64,000 nucleotides of DNA from Paracoccus seriniphilus (GTDB taxonomy: Bacteria > Pseudomonadota > Alphaproteobacteria > Rhodobacterales > Rhodobacteraceae), in contig NZ_CP067129.1 of the NCBI RefSeq assembly GCF_028553745.1, positions 1,222,501 to 1,286,500 of the forward strand, written 5' to 3'. The notes below the pieces were generated by a model. That model saw only the letters and a program-made list of their open reading frames with translations. It did not search any database and was not told the DNA's origin. The position numbers and the translations under genes are program-made. Positions within the stretch are counted from its first letter, which is position 1. The number at the start of each line of letters is the position of its first letter. Positions 9,112 through 18,831 of the stretch are shown here, in pieces.

Positions 9112-10257
9112 TCAGGAATGCAGAACCGGCTTGGTGTTTTTCCTGTGGCGCAAGGCCAGGGTTCGGGCCTTTTTGCCTGACACCAGCGGGCGGGCGGCCT
9201 CATAGCTGAACTGGTCCAGATCTTCCGACAGTTCCGGAAAAATCTGCGCCAGCTCCTGCATGGCGGCAGGTGTCATCGCCTTGAATGCCTCTTGCCCCAG
9301 ATAGAGACTTTCCGAAGGCGCGCCCTCGGCAAAGACGATCTGATGATCGTGGCACAGGAAATGCACATAGGTGAAGCTGTCCAGATCCATGGCAATCTCG
9401 ACGCCCTCCAGTTCCAGCAGGTGCTTGGCCGCGACAAGAATCTCGTCAGTATCGAACATGCGTTGTGCAATGCGCGAGCGGACCAGAATCCGGTGCTGCG
9501 GTGAGACAAGCAGGTCGCGTTTGGGCAGTCCCGCGCCAAGGGCGTTCGCCCGGATGCGGATTGGCCGCATTTGAGGAAACCTGATCGCATCCGCGGCGGA
9601 AATTGTCTTTGACCGGACCATCTTGATGCGGCAGGGACCGTGATCGGCGGTCATGACCTGCATGCCCTTGCAAAGCAGTTCCACCGGGATTTCTCCGTCC
9701 GGGGTGCTGATCATGGTGCCCGCGACATAGCAGACATTGGGGGGCGGTTCATCAAAGTTCGAGACGATTGAATTCGAATAGTCAGTTCCGTCCCAGGTCC
9801 CCAGACGAATCGAGGTGACATTCTCGATGAAGAAATCCTCGGGGGCATCATTGCGGTCATCGTCGCGCATGCGGATCACAAGATCGCCATTCCCCAACTG
9901 ATAGACCACGGCACGGGCACTATAGGTCTGTTCGTCGCCCAGTGAATCCGTATAGGTGAAAATGGAGTTGTCATAGATGCTGAGTTCGAAAAGCTGTCGG
10001 TCAACGCCGTCGGGGGTCTGCAGGCGATCACCGTTTCCTGGTGCCGGCGAGGAACTGCCAGCGCCCTGAACAAAGCTCAACCGGCCATCATCATCACCGT
10101 CGACCATGACCATTTCGCCATAGCCATAGGTCTGGAAGTCTCCCCCGTCTCCGATCGTGAAGAGCCTGTTGTTATAACTGCTCTGGATATCGTCTGTACC
10201 GCTGTTCGTGTTTGCTCCGGAGGCCCACCACCCCCAAGTCAGTGTTTCTGTCGGCAT
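9112..10257 (-). CDS. Hint (Hedgehog/intein) domain-containing protein
   Basis: A 381-residue protein. Residues 1-~190 are acidic, glycine- and aspartate-rich, without a recognised enzyme fold, and resemble the repeat-poor ends of secreted Rhodobacterales proteins. A Hint domain begins at a cysteine in PNVCYVAGTMISTPDGE and runs through LLVSPQHRILVRS and a late FLCHDHQIVFAEGAPSESL block. In this family the Hint domain is thought to self-process or cleave the protein at that cysteine. The target is unknown. There is no classical signal peptide, so export through a type I system is possible but not shown. Confidence 0.85.
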   Translation of the reverse strand: MPTETLTWGWWASGANTNSGTDDIQSSYNNRLFTIGDGGDFQTYGYGEMVMVDGDDDGRLSFVQGAGSSSPAPGNGDRLQTPDGVDRQLFELSIYDNSIFTYTDSLGDEQTYSARAVVYQLGNGDLVIRMRDDDRNDAPEDFFIENVTSIRLGTWDGTDYSNSIVSNFDEPPPNVCYVAGTMISTPDGEIPVELLCKGMQVMTADHGPCRIKMVRSKTISAADAIRFPQMRPIRIRANALGAGLPKRDLLVSPQHRILVRSRIAQRMFDTDEILVAAKHLLELEGVEIAMDLDSFTYVHFLCHDHQIVFAEGAPSESLYLGQEAFKAMTPAAMQELAQIFPELSEDLDQFSYEAARPLVSGKKARTLALRHRKNTKPVLHS

Positions 10258-10390
10258 GGTTTCGTCCTGCAGAGGTTAACGCCATTGTGATATTTCTATC
10301 TAAGGTTGTGCCTGTCAACTGCACCCTCAGGTAGAGGTTTCAGTTTTCTGCTTGCCTGTGACGGGGCATGGTTTGCAGGGCTTCGCGGCA

Positions 10391-10477
10391 GGGGGCGGGG
10401 GCGATGATGCCGTTTGGAAACGGGCAGCCCCCCGATGCGCAGGAAGCGCTTGCATTCATGCGCTTGCCGTTTCCTGC
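10391..10477 (+). other. Two strong hairpins in the leader of the ymdB-like gene
   Basis: The 255-base gap before the ymdB-like gene contains GGGGGC (10391-10396) pairing with GCCCCC (10427-10432), enclosing CCGTTT-GG-AAACGG (10410-10423). A second hairpin follows, GCAGGAA (10439-10445) with TTCCTGC (10471-10477), enclosing GCAT-TC-ATGC. There is no T-run after either. They could be a structured leader or part of a small RNA. No small protein was recognised here. Confidence 0.45.
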
Positions 10478-10512
10478 TTGAGCGCCTTGCCGCTTTGTCT
10501 TATCGCTTCGGC

Positions 10513-11337
10513 ATGCGAATACTCTTTCTTGGTGATGTTATGGGCCGTTCGGGCCGGCGTGCAATCAGCGGCGAACTGCCCGCATTGCGTGCGCGGTTGA
10601 AAGCGGATTTTGTGGTCGTGAACGCGGAAAACGCCAGTGGCGGTCGCGGTGTCACGGCGGGACATGCGCAATTGCTGCTGGATTCGGGCGCCGATTGCCT
10701 GACTCTGGGCGATCATGCCTTTGATCAGAAGGACATGCTGTCCTTCATCGACAAGGAACCGCGTATCATCCGGCCTTTGAATTTCGCCAAGGAGGCGCCT
10801 GGGCGCGGGGCGGGGGTTTTCTCGGACCAGCGCGGGCGCAAGATTCTGGTGACGCAGGCCCTGGGGCAGGTGTTCATGTCGCGGCCCTATGACGATCCCT
10901 TTTCTGCATTGGACGAGGTTCTGCGTGCCCATCCGCCGGGGGGAATGGTTCAGGCGGCGCTGGTCGATATCCATGCCGAGGCCACCAGCGAGAAGATGGC
11001 GATCGGGCATTTCTGCGACGGGCGCTCCAGCCTGGTCGTGGGTACCCATACCCATGTGCCCACCGGTGACGCGCAGATCCTTGCGCGCGGAACGGGGTAT
11101 CTGACCGATGCGGGGATGTGTGGCGATTACGACAGCGTCATCGGCATGGACAAGGTCGAGCCGATCCGGCGGTTCGTCACCGGCATGGTGCGCGACCGCT
11201 TTACCCCGGCCGAAGGTGAGGCCACGCTCTGTGGCGTTCTGGTCGAAACCGATGACCGCAGCGGTCAAGCCAAGCGCATCATGCCGGTGCGCGAAGGTGG
11301 GCGACTGCTGCAGACCGAAGCAGGCAAGACGACCTGA
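10513..11337 (+). CDS. YmdB-family metallophosphoesterase (TIGR00282)
   Basis: A 274-residue cytoplasmic phosphodiesterase of the Bacillus YmdB / TIGR00282 family, which hydrolyses 2',3'-cyclic and related nucleotides. The dinuclear-metal motifs are clear: MRILFLGDVMGRSGR at the N-terminus, VVNAENASGGRG, GDHAFDQ, DIHAEATSEK, and GTHTHVPTGDAQIL. The start at 10513 places the metal-binding GD at its usual distance from the N-terminus; upstream in-frame starts would add unsupported sequence. In many relatives this gene follows the 5-formyltetrahydrofolate cyclo-ligase gene, which is absent here. Confidence 0.88.
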   Translation: MRILFLGDVMGRSGRRAISGELPALRARLKADFVVVNAENASGGRGVTAGHAQLLLDSGADCLTLGDHAFDQKDMLSFIDKEPRIIRPLNFAKEAPGRGAGVFSDQRGRKILVTQALGQVFMSRPYDDPFSALDEVLRAHPPGGMVQAALVDIHAEATSEKMAIGHFCDGRSSLVVGTHTHVPTGDAQILARGTGYLTDAGMCGDYDSVIGMDKVEPIRRFVTGMVRDRFTPAEGEATLCGVLVETDDRSGQAKRIMPVREGGRLLQTEAGKTT

Positions 11338-11429
11338 TCCATTCTGCACAGCGCCCGCTTGCTAGGGCGCTGAAAATCTGCGCAAGATGCGTCGAAACTG
11401 GCCCGGTGGGCCGCCAGCGCGAGATATGA

Positions 11430-13208
11430 ATGTTCGGATTTGAACTGACCGGAACCCTGTCTGCGGTCGCCACGATATTCATTGTCGCAGGGATGTTGAC
11501 ACTTTTCATCCGTGAAACCTATCCTCCGGAAGTGACGGCCATCCTGGGCGCCGTCGTGTTGCTGTCCCTGGGTATTCTGGATGTCAGCCATGTGGGCGCG
11601 GTTCTGTCCAACCCGGCCCCCTGGACGATTGCCTTCATGTTCATCATCGTCGGAGGTCTGGTCCGGACCGGGGCGCTGGACTGGATCGGCCAGCGCGCGG
11701 CTCATCACGCGGGGGCACGCCCGATCCTGACATTGGTGACGATTTCCTGTGTCGTTTGCGCCATGTCGGCCTTTGTCAACAATACGCCGCTGGTGGTGGT
11801 GATGATGCCGATCTTCATGCAACTGGCCAAGCAGATCGGAAGTTCTCCCTCCAAGCTTCTGATCCCCTTGTCTTATCTGTCAATCCTCGGTGGGACGATG
11901 ACGATGATCGGGACTTCGACCAATCTGCTGGTCGATGGTGTTGCCAGAAGTTCAGGGATGGAACCTTTCGGCATTTTCGAGATCACCCCGGTCGGCCTGC
12001 CGATGGCGATTGTCGGCGTGACCTATCTGCTGATCTTCGCGCCGCGACTGCTGCCTGAACGGGATTCGATTTCGCAGATGATGTCGGGTCGATCCAAGAT
12101 GAAGTTCTTTACCGAGGTCGCCATTCCCGAAGAATCGGGGCTGATCGGCAAGGCTCTGGACGAGGTCGACATCTTCACGCGCGATACGGCGCGTGTCATT
12201 GACGTTCTGCGCGGTGATGCCTCGCTTCGGCGCGATCTGGCCGCAGTGCGCCTTGAGGCGGGTGACCGCGTGGTGCTGCGCACCCCGATGTCCGAAGTGC
12301 TGGGCCTGCAGAGCCACAAGGATCTGCGCATGGTCGACAAGCTGAGTTCGGTTCAGACATCCACGGTCGAGGTGCTGATCACGCCGGGGTGTCACATGAT
12401 CGGACGCAGCCTTGGCTCGATGCGGTTGCGCCGTCGCTATGGCGTCTATGTGCTGGCCGCGCATCGCAAGAACCAGAATATTGGTCGGCAGCTGGATGAT
12501 CTGGTGGTGCGTGTGGGTGATACGCTGCTGCTCGAGGGGGCTCCTGCCGATATTCAGCGCCTGTCACGCGACATGGAAATGGTCGAGGTCAACGCGCCCT
12601 CGGATCGTGCCTTCCGTCGCAAACATGCACCGATCGTCGTGGCGACACTGGTTGCGGTGGTGCTGCTTTCTGCCTTTGACATCGCGCCGATCCTGTTGCT
12701 GGCCTTCTTTGGCGTGGCTGTCGTCCTGGGAACGCGCTGCATCGACGCGGATGAGGCGCTTGGCTTCGTCGATGGACGGCTGATGGCGCTGATCTTTGCC
12801 ATGCTGGCCGTGGGGGCGGGGCTGGAGAATTCCGGTGCGGTCGAATTCCTGGTCACCCGCGTTGCGCCATGGCTGATGACCATGCCTCATTGGGGGCTGG
12901 TGCTTTCGGTCTATCTGCTGTCGATGGCCTTGACCGAAACGGTGACGAATAATGCCGTGGCGGTGATCGTCACGCCGGTGGCAATCTCTCTGGGTCATCA
13001 ATTGGGGGTGGATCCGCGCCCCTTGGTCATTGCCGTGATGATGGGGGCTTCGGCCAGTTTTGCCACGCCGATCGGCTATCAGACCAATACGCTGGTCTAT
13101 GGCCCCGGCGGCTATCGTTTCTCGGATTTCATCCGTGTCGGCCTGCCACTGAACCTGTTGATGGCATTGACCGCTTCGACCGTGATCCCGATTTTCTGGC
13201 CATTGTAA
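11430..13208 (+). CDS. SLC13 family permease with two TrkA-C domains (first copy)
   Basis: A 592-residue inner-membrane anion transporter of the divalent anion:Na+ symporter superfamily. The N-terminal membrane half carries the NTP motif ([14 protein letters not shown]) and TSTNLL. Two soluble TrkA-C-type domains occupy about residues 215-380. The C-terminal half carries [11 protein letters not shown] and [19 protein letters not shown], the second substrate and sodium signature. Likely substrates are sulfate, dicarboxylates or similar anions; none can be fixed from sequence. It converges with a second carrier of the same family and the same length at 13646-15424. Confidence 0.88.
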   Translation: MFGFELTGTLSAVATIFIVAGMLTLFIRETYPPEVTAILGAVVLLSLGILDVSHVGAVLSNPAPWTIAFMFIIVGGLVRTGALDWIGQRAAHHAGARPILTLVTISCVVCAMSAFVNNTPLVVVMMPIFMQLAKQIGSSPSKLLIPLSYLSILGGTMTMIGTSTNLLVDGVARSSGMEPFGIFEITPVGLPMAIVGVTYLLIFAPRLLPERDSISQMMSGRSKMKFFTEVAIPEESGLIGKALDEVDIFTRDTARVIDVLRGDASLRRDLAAVRLEAGDRVVLRTPMSEVLGLQSHKDLRMVDKLSSVQTSTVEVLITPGCHMIGRSLGSMRLRRRYGVYVLAAHRKNQNIGRQLDDLVVRVGDTLLLEGAPADIQRLSRDMEMVEVNAPSDRAFRRKHAPIVVATLVAVVLLSAFDIAPILLLAFFGVAVVLGTRCIDADEALGFVDGRLMALIFAMLAVGAGLENSGAVEFLVTRVAPWLMTMPHWGLVLSVYLLSMALTETVTNNAVAVIVTPVAISLGHQLGVDPRPLVIAVMMGASASFATPIGYQTNTLVYGPGGYRFSDFIRVGLPLNLLMALTASTVIPIFWPL

Positions 13209-13345
13209 GGGTTTGCGTTATAGGTCAGTTGGATTGACCTAGCTGCAATGCTGCCATGCAGCATTGCGACTTGTGCATCTGCAGCATAGGTCCCAGATTA
13301 GAAGCCAAGGGGGAAAACGGCTTTGTAATCCACAAGGAGTTTCCA

Positions 13346-13573
13346 ATGGCTACCGTTCTGACTCATGGCGCGAAAAGCGCCGCACCCGTTCTTTCCGTTC
13401 TGGCGACCCCGTTCGTTGCCATTGGACGTTTTCTGGTGACTTTGGCCGAAGCGCAGCCGCGCATGGTCGCGCTGCAAAAGCTGAGCGACACCTCGGACGA
13501 GGAACTGGCTGCACGTGGCGTGACACGCGATGGCGAAATGCGCCGGATCATGGGCGTCACCGGCGTCGTCTGA
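13346..13573 (+). CDS. DUF1127-like small protein
   Basis: A 75-residue basic protein (start MATVLTHGAKSAAP) preceded by an AAGGAG ribosome site at the right spacing. The C-terminal half (ALQKLSDTSDEELAARGVTRDGEMRRIMG) matches the DUF1127/YjiS pattern of a short helix with an L-x-x-LSD-x-x-L-x-x-x-G-ITR motif. DUF1127 proteins in alphaproteobacteria have been linked to RNA and phosphate or stress regulation; the role here is unknown. It has its own rho-independent terminator, so it is probably expressed as a single gene. Confidence 0.75.
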   Translation: MATVLTHGAKSAAPVLSVLATPFVAIGRFLVTLAEAQPRMVALQKLSDTSDEELAARGVTRDGEMRRIMGVTGVV

Positions 13574-13599
13574 TCCGCGGGCAGACAAGAATGTGAAAC

Positions 13600-13632
13600 G
13601 GCGTCACCTGCAGGGGTGGCGCCCTTCTTTTT
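13600..13632 (+). terminator. Rho-independent terminator after the DUF1127 gene
   Basis: GGCGTCACC pairs with GGTGGCGCC (one G-U pair) around a TGCAGG loop, followed by CTTCTTTTT. It lies 27 bases past the stop codon. Confidence 0.85.
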
Positions 13633-13645
13633 GGGGGCGTCGCGC

Positions 13646-15424
13646 CTACAACGGCCAGACCAGCAGCAGCATCGGCACCGAAACCGCCAGAACGATGACT
13701 TCCAGCGGCAGGCCCATGCGCCAGTAATCCCCGAACCGATAGTTTCCCGGCCCCAGGATCAGCGTGTTGTTCTGATGGCCGATGGGCGTCAGAAAGGCGC
13801 AGGCGGCCGAGACGGCCACCCCCATCAGAAAGGCATCGGGCTGAACATCCATCTGCTCGGCCAGCCGGATGCCCACCGGCGCGGCGACAATCGTGGTGGC
13901 GTTGTTGTTCAGCACATCAGACAGCAGCATGGTTGCCGCCATCAGCAACAGCAATCCGACCCAGGGAGGAAAACCGGCGGTCAGTGAAGCCAGGGCCGAG
14001 GCGATCAGACTGGTGCCCCCGGTCTGATCCAGTGCCATCCCCAGAGGGATCATCGACCCCAGCAGCACGATCACCGGCCAGTCGACATGATCGTAAAGCT
14101 CGTGAATTTGCAGCACGCCGGTCAGGACATAGCCGATCACCACGCAGCCCAATGCAATCGGCATGGTCACGACGCCAAGACTGGTGGCCATGACCGCCAG
14201 AGCGAACAGCAGGACGGCCGTCACCATATGGCCTTCGCGCAGCACCGGCAGGCTGGCGCCATCCAGGCGGATCACCCCGGCAGCGGCCAGCAATTCGGCG
14301 CTGCGGCTGTCGGGCACCAGCAACAGCAGCAGATCTCCGGCAGCGATTTCCTGGCGGGGCAGGGCGTCGCGCAGGGCGATGCCGCGCCGTCTCATGCCGA
14401 CAAGCACGCTGTCGTAGCGATTGACCAGCCCGAAAGACTGCATGGTCTTGCCGATGACGGGTGCGCCGGCCGGCACAAGGCATTCGATCAGGCTTTGCCC
14501 TTCACTGTCCTTGCGGGCGCGTGGCTCGACCCGTCCATCGGGAAAGGCCAGCTTGCTGGCGGCGCGGAAATCATCCAGCGCCGAAGGATCGGCGCGCAGC
14601 AGCAGAACATCGCCGGGAGCCAGTACCATATCGTTCAGTGAACCGGCCAGCAGATGACCATGACGCGACAGGCCCGAGATGCGGGTCTCGGCCTTGGCTG
14701 CGATCTCGCGCAGTTCGGCGATGGTCTGCCCATTGGCGGTGCTGGCTTCGGTGACGACCAGCCGCGCGATATAGCGGCGTGGCTGATCCGCCTTGCCGTT
14801 CTGCGCGGGGTTGGGCAGGGCGATCAGCCTCCAGCCCAGAAAGGCGATGAAGATGATTCCGGCCAGAGCCACCGCGGCACCGACCGGCAGAAAGTCGAAC
14901 ATGCGATAGGGTTCTCCCAGAACCTGCGCGCGGTATCCCGAAACGATCAGATTGGGTGGCGTTCCGATCAGGGTCAGCATGCCGCCCAGGATCGTCGCGA
15001 AGGCCAGCGGCATCAATGTCATTCCGGCCGGCCTGCCGGCCTTGCGTGCCGCCTGCAGGTCTATCGGCATCAGCATGGCAAGGGCGGCAATATTGTTCAT
15101 GAAGCCCGACATCAGCCCGCCTGCGCCGCCAAAAATCAGGATGTGTCGTGTGACCGACCGGCTGTCGGATGTCAGCTTTCGCGTCAGCCAGGATACGGCC
15201 CCTGACCGCGTCAGCCCCGCCGTGGCAATCAGCACCAGCGCGACGATCATGGTCGCGGGGTTGCCGAAACCTGAAAACGCCTGCCCCGCAGGCACCAGTC
15301 CCATCAGCACCGCTGCCATCAACCCGGCAAAGGCCACCAGATCGTGACGCCAGCGTCCCCAGAACATCAGGACCATCATTCCTGCGAAGATGGCGAAGAG
15401 GGCGGCCTGGGGAAAACTCATCAT
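13646..15424 (-). CDS. SLC13 family permease with TrkA-C domains (second copy)
   Basis: A second 592-residue SLC13 carrier, transcribed toward the first. It has the same layout: [11 protein letters not shown] and [10 protein letters not shown] in the first membrane half, TrkA-C domains at about residues 215-375, then [14 protein letters not shown] and [29 protein letters not shown] at the end. The close match of the C-terminal block to that of 11430-13208 points to distant paralogues. The substrate is unknown. The sequences differ enough that this is not a recent duplication. Confidence 0.88.
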   Translation of the reverse strand: MMSFPQAALFAIFAGMMVLMFWGRWRHDLVAFAGLMAAVLMGLVPAGQAFSGFGNPATMIVALVLIATAGLTRSGAVSWLTRKLTSDSRSVTRHILIFGGAGGLMSGFMNNIAALAMLMPIDLQAARKAGRPAGMTLMPLAFATILGGMLTLIGTPPNLIVSGYRAQVLGEPYRMFDFLPVGAAVALAGIIFIAFLGWRLIALPNPAQNGKADQPRRYIARLVVTEASTANGQTIAELREIAAKAETRISGLSRHGHLLAGSLNDMVLAPGDVLLLRADPSALDDFRAASKLAFPDGRVEPRARKDSEGQSLIECLVPAGAPVIGKTMQSFGLVNRYDSVLVGMRRRGIALRDALPRQEIAAGDLLLLLVPDSRSAELLAAAGVIRLDGASLPVLREGHMVTAVLLFALAVMATSLGVVTMPIALGCVVIGYVLTGVLQIHELYDHVDWPVIVLLGSMIPLGMALDQTGGTSLIASALASLTAGFPPWVGLLLLMAATMLLSDVLNNNATTIVAAPVGIRLAEQMDVQPDAFLMGVAVSAACAFLTPIGHQNNTLILGPGNYRFGDYWRMGLPLEVIVLAVSVPMLLLVWPL

Positions 15425-15556
15425 TGCACCGGATTTTCTTGCATCATGGGCATTAACGTAGCAGGCCCGGCGCGGGTTCGTCTTGCGATCCTGCGTCTCG
15501 CTGGACTACAAGCGCGGGAATACGAAATCTGTGTGAATGCGAAGGACGAGCGGACC

Positions 15557-16300
15557 ATGGCAGGTCATTCCAAATGGGCCAATATTCAGCACCGCAAGGG
15601 TCGGCAGGACGCGGCCCGATCCAAGCTGTTTTCGAAACTCGCCAAAGAGATCACCGTGGCGGCCAAGATGGGAGACCCCGATCCGGAGAAAAACCCGCGG
15701 TTGCGTCTGGCCGTCAAGGAAGCCAAGGCGAAATCTGTTCCCAAGGATGTCATTGATCGCGCGATCAAGAAATCTCTGGGTGGCGATGCGGAAACCTATG
15801 AAGAGATCCGCTACGAGGGCTATGGCCCCAACGGGATCGCGCTGGTTGTCGAGGCAATGACCGACAACCGCAACCGCACCGCATCCAATGTGCGCAGCTA
15901 TTTCACCAAGTCCGGTGGGGATCTGGGGCAGACCGGTTCGGTCAGCTTCATGTTCGATCGCGTCGGTGAAATCGTCTATCCGGCATCGGTCGGTGATGCC
16001 GATACCGTCATGATGGCGGCCATCGAGGCAGGCGCGACGGATGTTCAATCCGATGAAGACGGCCATTGGATCTATTGCGAAGACACCGATCTGAACGAAG
16101 TGTCGCGCGCGCTGGAAGCGGAACTGGGCGAATCCGAAACCGCCAAGCTGATCTGGAAGCCGCAGGCGCCGACGGAAATCACCGATGTCGAAACCGCGCA
16201 AAAGCTGATGAAGCTGATCGACACGCTGGAAGACGATGACGACGTGCAGAACGTCACCGGCAATTTCGACCTTTCCGAAGAGATTGCAGCCAAGTTGTAA
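15557..16300 (+). CDS. yebC: YebC/PmpR family protein
   Basis: A 247-residue cytoplasmic protein of the YebC/TACO1 family. It starts with the signature [19 protein letters not shown] and contains [26 protein letters not shown]. Family members act as translation factors that relieve stalling at proline-rich stretches, or as DNA-binding regulators (PmpR). The start at 15557 is fixed by the conserved first residues; the longer upstream frame is not coding. It stands between the SLC13 carrier and the argP gene, alone on its strand. Confidence 0.95.
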   Translation: MAGHSKWANIQHRKGRQDAARSKLFSKLAKEITVAAKMGDPDPEKNPRLRLAVKEAKAKSVPKDVIDRAIKKSLGGDAETYEEIRYEGYGPNGIALVVEAMTDNRNRTASNVRSYFTKSGGDLGQTGSVSFMFDRVGEIVYPASVGDADTVMMAAIEAGATDVQSDEDGHWIYCEDTDLNEVSRALEAELGESETAKLIWKPQAPTEITDVETAQKLMKLIDTLEDDDDVQNVTGNFDLSEEIAAKL

Positions 16301-16336
16301 CCTGACCTGCAGGATTTGCCTGCCAGAAACCGGCCG

Positions 16337-17197
16337 TCAGGACAGCAGCACTGTTCTGGCGGCCTTTTTCATGGCCTCGGTCAGCGGAGCGATGGCCTTT
16401 GCGGTGATGCGCGCGGTTTGCCAGGTCAGCGGCACATCCAGCGGATGATCGGGTGACAGGTCCACCAATCGGCCAGACGCCAGATCGTCCAGAATCATCG
16501 CCTCGGGGTTCATCCCCCAGCCAAGGCCCAGCCGTGTTGCCTCGGCAAAGGCCTGGGACGAGGGGACCCGATGCAGGGGCAGGGCGATCCGCTGTGCGCA
16601 GATGGCCTGAACCCAGCGGTCCTGCAGCCCGTCCTTGTGATTGTAGCTAAGCGCAGGAGCCCGTTTCAGGCTGATCGCATCGACGCCCCGGGGAAAATGC
16701 CGATGCATGAAATCCGGACTGGCGGTGGCGCGATAGCGCATCCGACCAAGGGGCAGACTGTCACATCCGGCGATCGGGCGGGTTTCACTGGTCAAGGCGG
16801 CGCTGACCTGGCCGCTGCGCAGCCAGTCATGGGCATGGTCCTGATCGTCGATTACCAGATCCAGCAAGCCCGGCACCTTGGCCAGCGGAGCCATCGCCCA
16901 GGTCGCCAGGCTGTCGGCATTGACCGCAACCCGAATGACCGGGGTTTCCGAAGGCAGGCCATGCAGGGTCGATTCCAGCAGCCGGACCTGCTCCAGATGG
17001 GCGGCAAGGCGCAATCCGGCCGTCGTGCCGGTGATTGGCGGGCCGCGGTTGATCAGAGTGGTGCCGCTGCGCTCCTCGAGCCCGCGGATCCGTTGCGAGA
17101 TCGCCGAGGGCGTCACCGACAGCGCATGGGCCGCGGCCTCGAAGGAACCGCGCCGCAGGATCTCGGACAGGGCCAGCAGGGCAGGATAGTCCAGCAT
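16337..17197 (-). CDS. argP: LysR family regulator ArgP
   Basis: A 286-residue LysR-type regulator. The N-terminal winged helix-turn-helix (residues 1-60) contains RGSFEAAAHALSVTPSAISQRIRGLEE, the ArgP/IciA variant of the LysR helix. The effector domain follows. ArgP proteins sense lysine and arginine and activate the adjacent basic-amino-acid exporter. It is divergent from lysE across an ~80-base promoter gap, which strongly supports that role here. Confidence 0.92.
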   Translation of the reverse strand: MLDYPALLALSEILRRGSFEAAAHALSVTPSAISQRIRGLEERSGTTLINRGPPITGTTAGLRLAAHLEQVRLLESTLHGLPSETPVIRVAVNADSLATWAMAPLAKVPGLLDLVIDDQDHAHDWLRSGQVSAALTSETRPIAGCDSLPLGRMRYRATASPDFMHRHFPRGVDAISLKRAPALSYNHKDGLQDRWVQAICAQRIALPLHRVPSSQAFAEATRLGLGWGMNPEAMILDDLASGRLVDLSPDHPLDVPLTWQTARITAKAIAPLTEAMKKAARTVLLS

Positions 17198-17277
17198 TAG
17201 ATTTTCTTAATCCGGTTCATTTCAATTCATTTTACTTGAGTGCCGCGCAATGTCATCCCGCCTTATCGGAGGTGAAG

Positions 17278-17871
17278 ATGATGTCCTATGTCGCCGGTCT
17301 TGGAACCGCATTGTCGCTGATCATGGCCATTGGCGCGCAGAATGCCTTTGTGCTGAAACAGGGGTTGCTGCGCAGCCATGTTCTGGCGGTCATCCTGTTC
17401 TGCGCATGTTCGGATGCGGTTCTGATCATCCTGGGCGTCACCGGCATGGCTGCGATTGCCGAACTCGCGCCCTGGTTGATCGAGGTCATGCGCTGGGGCG
17501 GCGTTGCCTTTCTGCTGCTGTATGGTGCCAGATCATTCCGCGCCGCCATCCAGGGAGGAGAAGCCCTGACGCCGCAAGGAGAGATGCGCAGCCTGAAGGC
17601 GACATTGGCGGTAATTGCGGCGCTGACCTGGCTGAACCCGCATGTCTGGCTGGATACGGTGATGCTGTTGGGGTCGATCTCGGCGCAATGGCCCTCACCC
17701 CTTCTGTTCGGGGCAGGGGCGGTGACCGGATCATTCGTCTTTTTCTTTGCGCTGGGATATGGCGCGCGGCTGCTGGCACCGGTTTTTGCCCGTCCGCGCG
17801 CCTGGCAATGGCTGGAGGTCGGCGTCGGCATCGTGATGTGGGGCATCGCCCTGCGGCTGATTCTGGAATAG
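17278..17871 (+). CDS. lysE: LysE/ArgO family amino acid exporter
   Basis: A 197-residue inner-membrane exporter with about six membrane segments. The sequence GTALSLIMAIGAQNAFVLKQGLLR is the classic LysE/ArgO N-terminal block, and LNPHVWLDTVMLLG is the second signature. It exports lysine and/or arginine. The ribosome site GGAGGTGAAG is followed by two consecutive ATG codons (17278 and 17281), either of which could start translation. It is under likely control of the divergent argP gene. Confidence 0.92.
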   Translation: MMSYVAGLGTALSLIMAIGAQNAFVLKQGLLRSHVLAVILFCACSDAVLIILGVTGMAAIAELAPWLIEVMRWGGVAFLLLYGARSFRAAIQGGEALTPQGEMRSLKATLAVIAALTWLNPHVWLDTVMLLGSISAQWPSPLLFGAGAVTGSFVFFFALGYGARLLAPVFARPRAWQWLEVGVGIVMWGIALRLILE

Positions 17872-17909
17872 GGCTTGCACGCGCCGCAAAAAAGCGGTGA
17901 CTGCATCAT

Positions 17910-18818
17910 ATGCAAATTGATCGAGAAACAGGCCGAGATCTGATCGGCATTGGGTGGATGCTGGTGACGGGCCTGTGCTTTGTCGCGGTAAACGGCATCG
18001 TTCGGGGATTGGAGGGCGCCTTGCCGGCCCCTCAGGCGGCCTTTATCCGCTTTCTCTTTGGCACGGCTTTCATGTTGCCCGTTTTGCTGCCAGTGCTGCG
18101 CAGGGGCTTTGGCCGACAACTCTGGGCCGGATTCGCGCTGCGCGGGGCGCTGCATGTCCTTGGGGTGGTGGCCTGGTTCTATGCGATGTCGCGCATCACC
18201 GTCGCCGAAGTGACGGCGATCGGCTTCCTCAACCCGATCATGGTCACCATCGGCGCGGCGTTGTTTCTGGGGGAAAAGCTGGCTCTGCGTCGCATGATTG
18301 CAATCGCCGTCGCGTTGCTGGGCGCGTTGATCGTTTTGCGTCCGGGGCTGCGTCCGCTTGATCCGGGGCATCTGTCCCAGATCTGTGCGGCTGTGGGATT
18401 CGGCGCTTCCTATCTGGTTGCCAGCCGTTTGTCGCGCCAGGTTCCGGCATCCACGGTCGTGGCGATGATGTCGCTTTGCGTGGCCATCGGGCTTGCGCCT
18501 TTGGCCATTGCCGTGTGGACGCCGCCGACGCTGGTTCAAATCGGCTGGCTGGCTCTGGTCGCGGTATTCGCGACGCTTGGCCATTACACGATGACCCGGG
18601 CCTTTGCCGCCGCGCCGCTGACGGTGACCCAGCCGGTCACCTTCCTGCAGCTGATCTGGGCCAGCCTGCTGGGCGTGTTGGTCTTTCACGAGCCGCTGGA
18701 CATCTGGGTCATTCTGGGGGGCGGGCTGATGATCGGCTCGATCACCTATATCACCTGGCGCGAGGCGCAGAAGAGGGCCCGCCTGAAGACCCCTCCTGTC
18801 ACCGCGACCAAGGGCTAG
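17910..18818 (+). CDS. EamA/DMT family transporter
   Basis: A 302-residue inner-membrane protein with ten predicted membrane segments in two EamA repeats. Each repeat ends with the typical VAEVTAIGFLNPIMVTIGAALFLGEKL or LTVTQPVTFLQLIWASLLGVLVFHEPLD block. Members export metabolites or amino acids; the substrate is unknown. The start ATG at 17910 is 38 bases past lysE, so co-transcription is possible. It converges closely with glmS (13-base gap). Confidence 0.85.
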   Translation: MQIDRETGRDLIGIGWMLVTGLCFVAVNGIVRGLEGALPAPQAAFIRFLFGTAFMLPVLLPVLRRGFGRQLWAGFALRGALHVLGVVAWFYAMSRITVAEVTAIGFLNPIMVTIGAALFLGEKLALRRMIAIAVALLGALIVLRPGLRPLDPGHLSQICAAVGFGASYLVASRLSRQVPASTVVAMMSLCVAIGLAPLAIAVWTPPTLVQIGWLALVAVFATLGHYTMTRAFAAAPLTVTQPVTFLQLIWASLLGVLVFHEPLDIWVILGGGLMIGSITYITWREAQKRARLKTPPVTATKG

Positions 18819-18831
18819 AGCGCCCGGAAGG

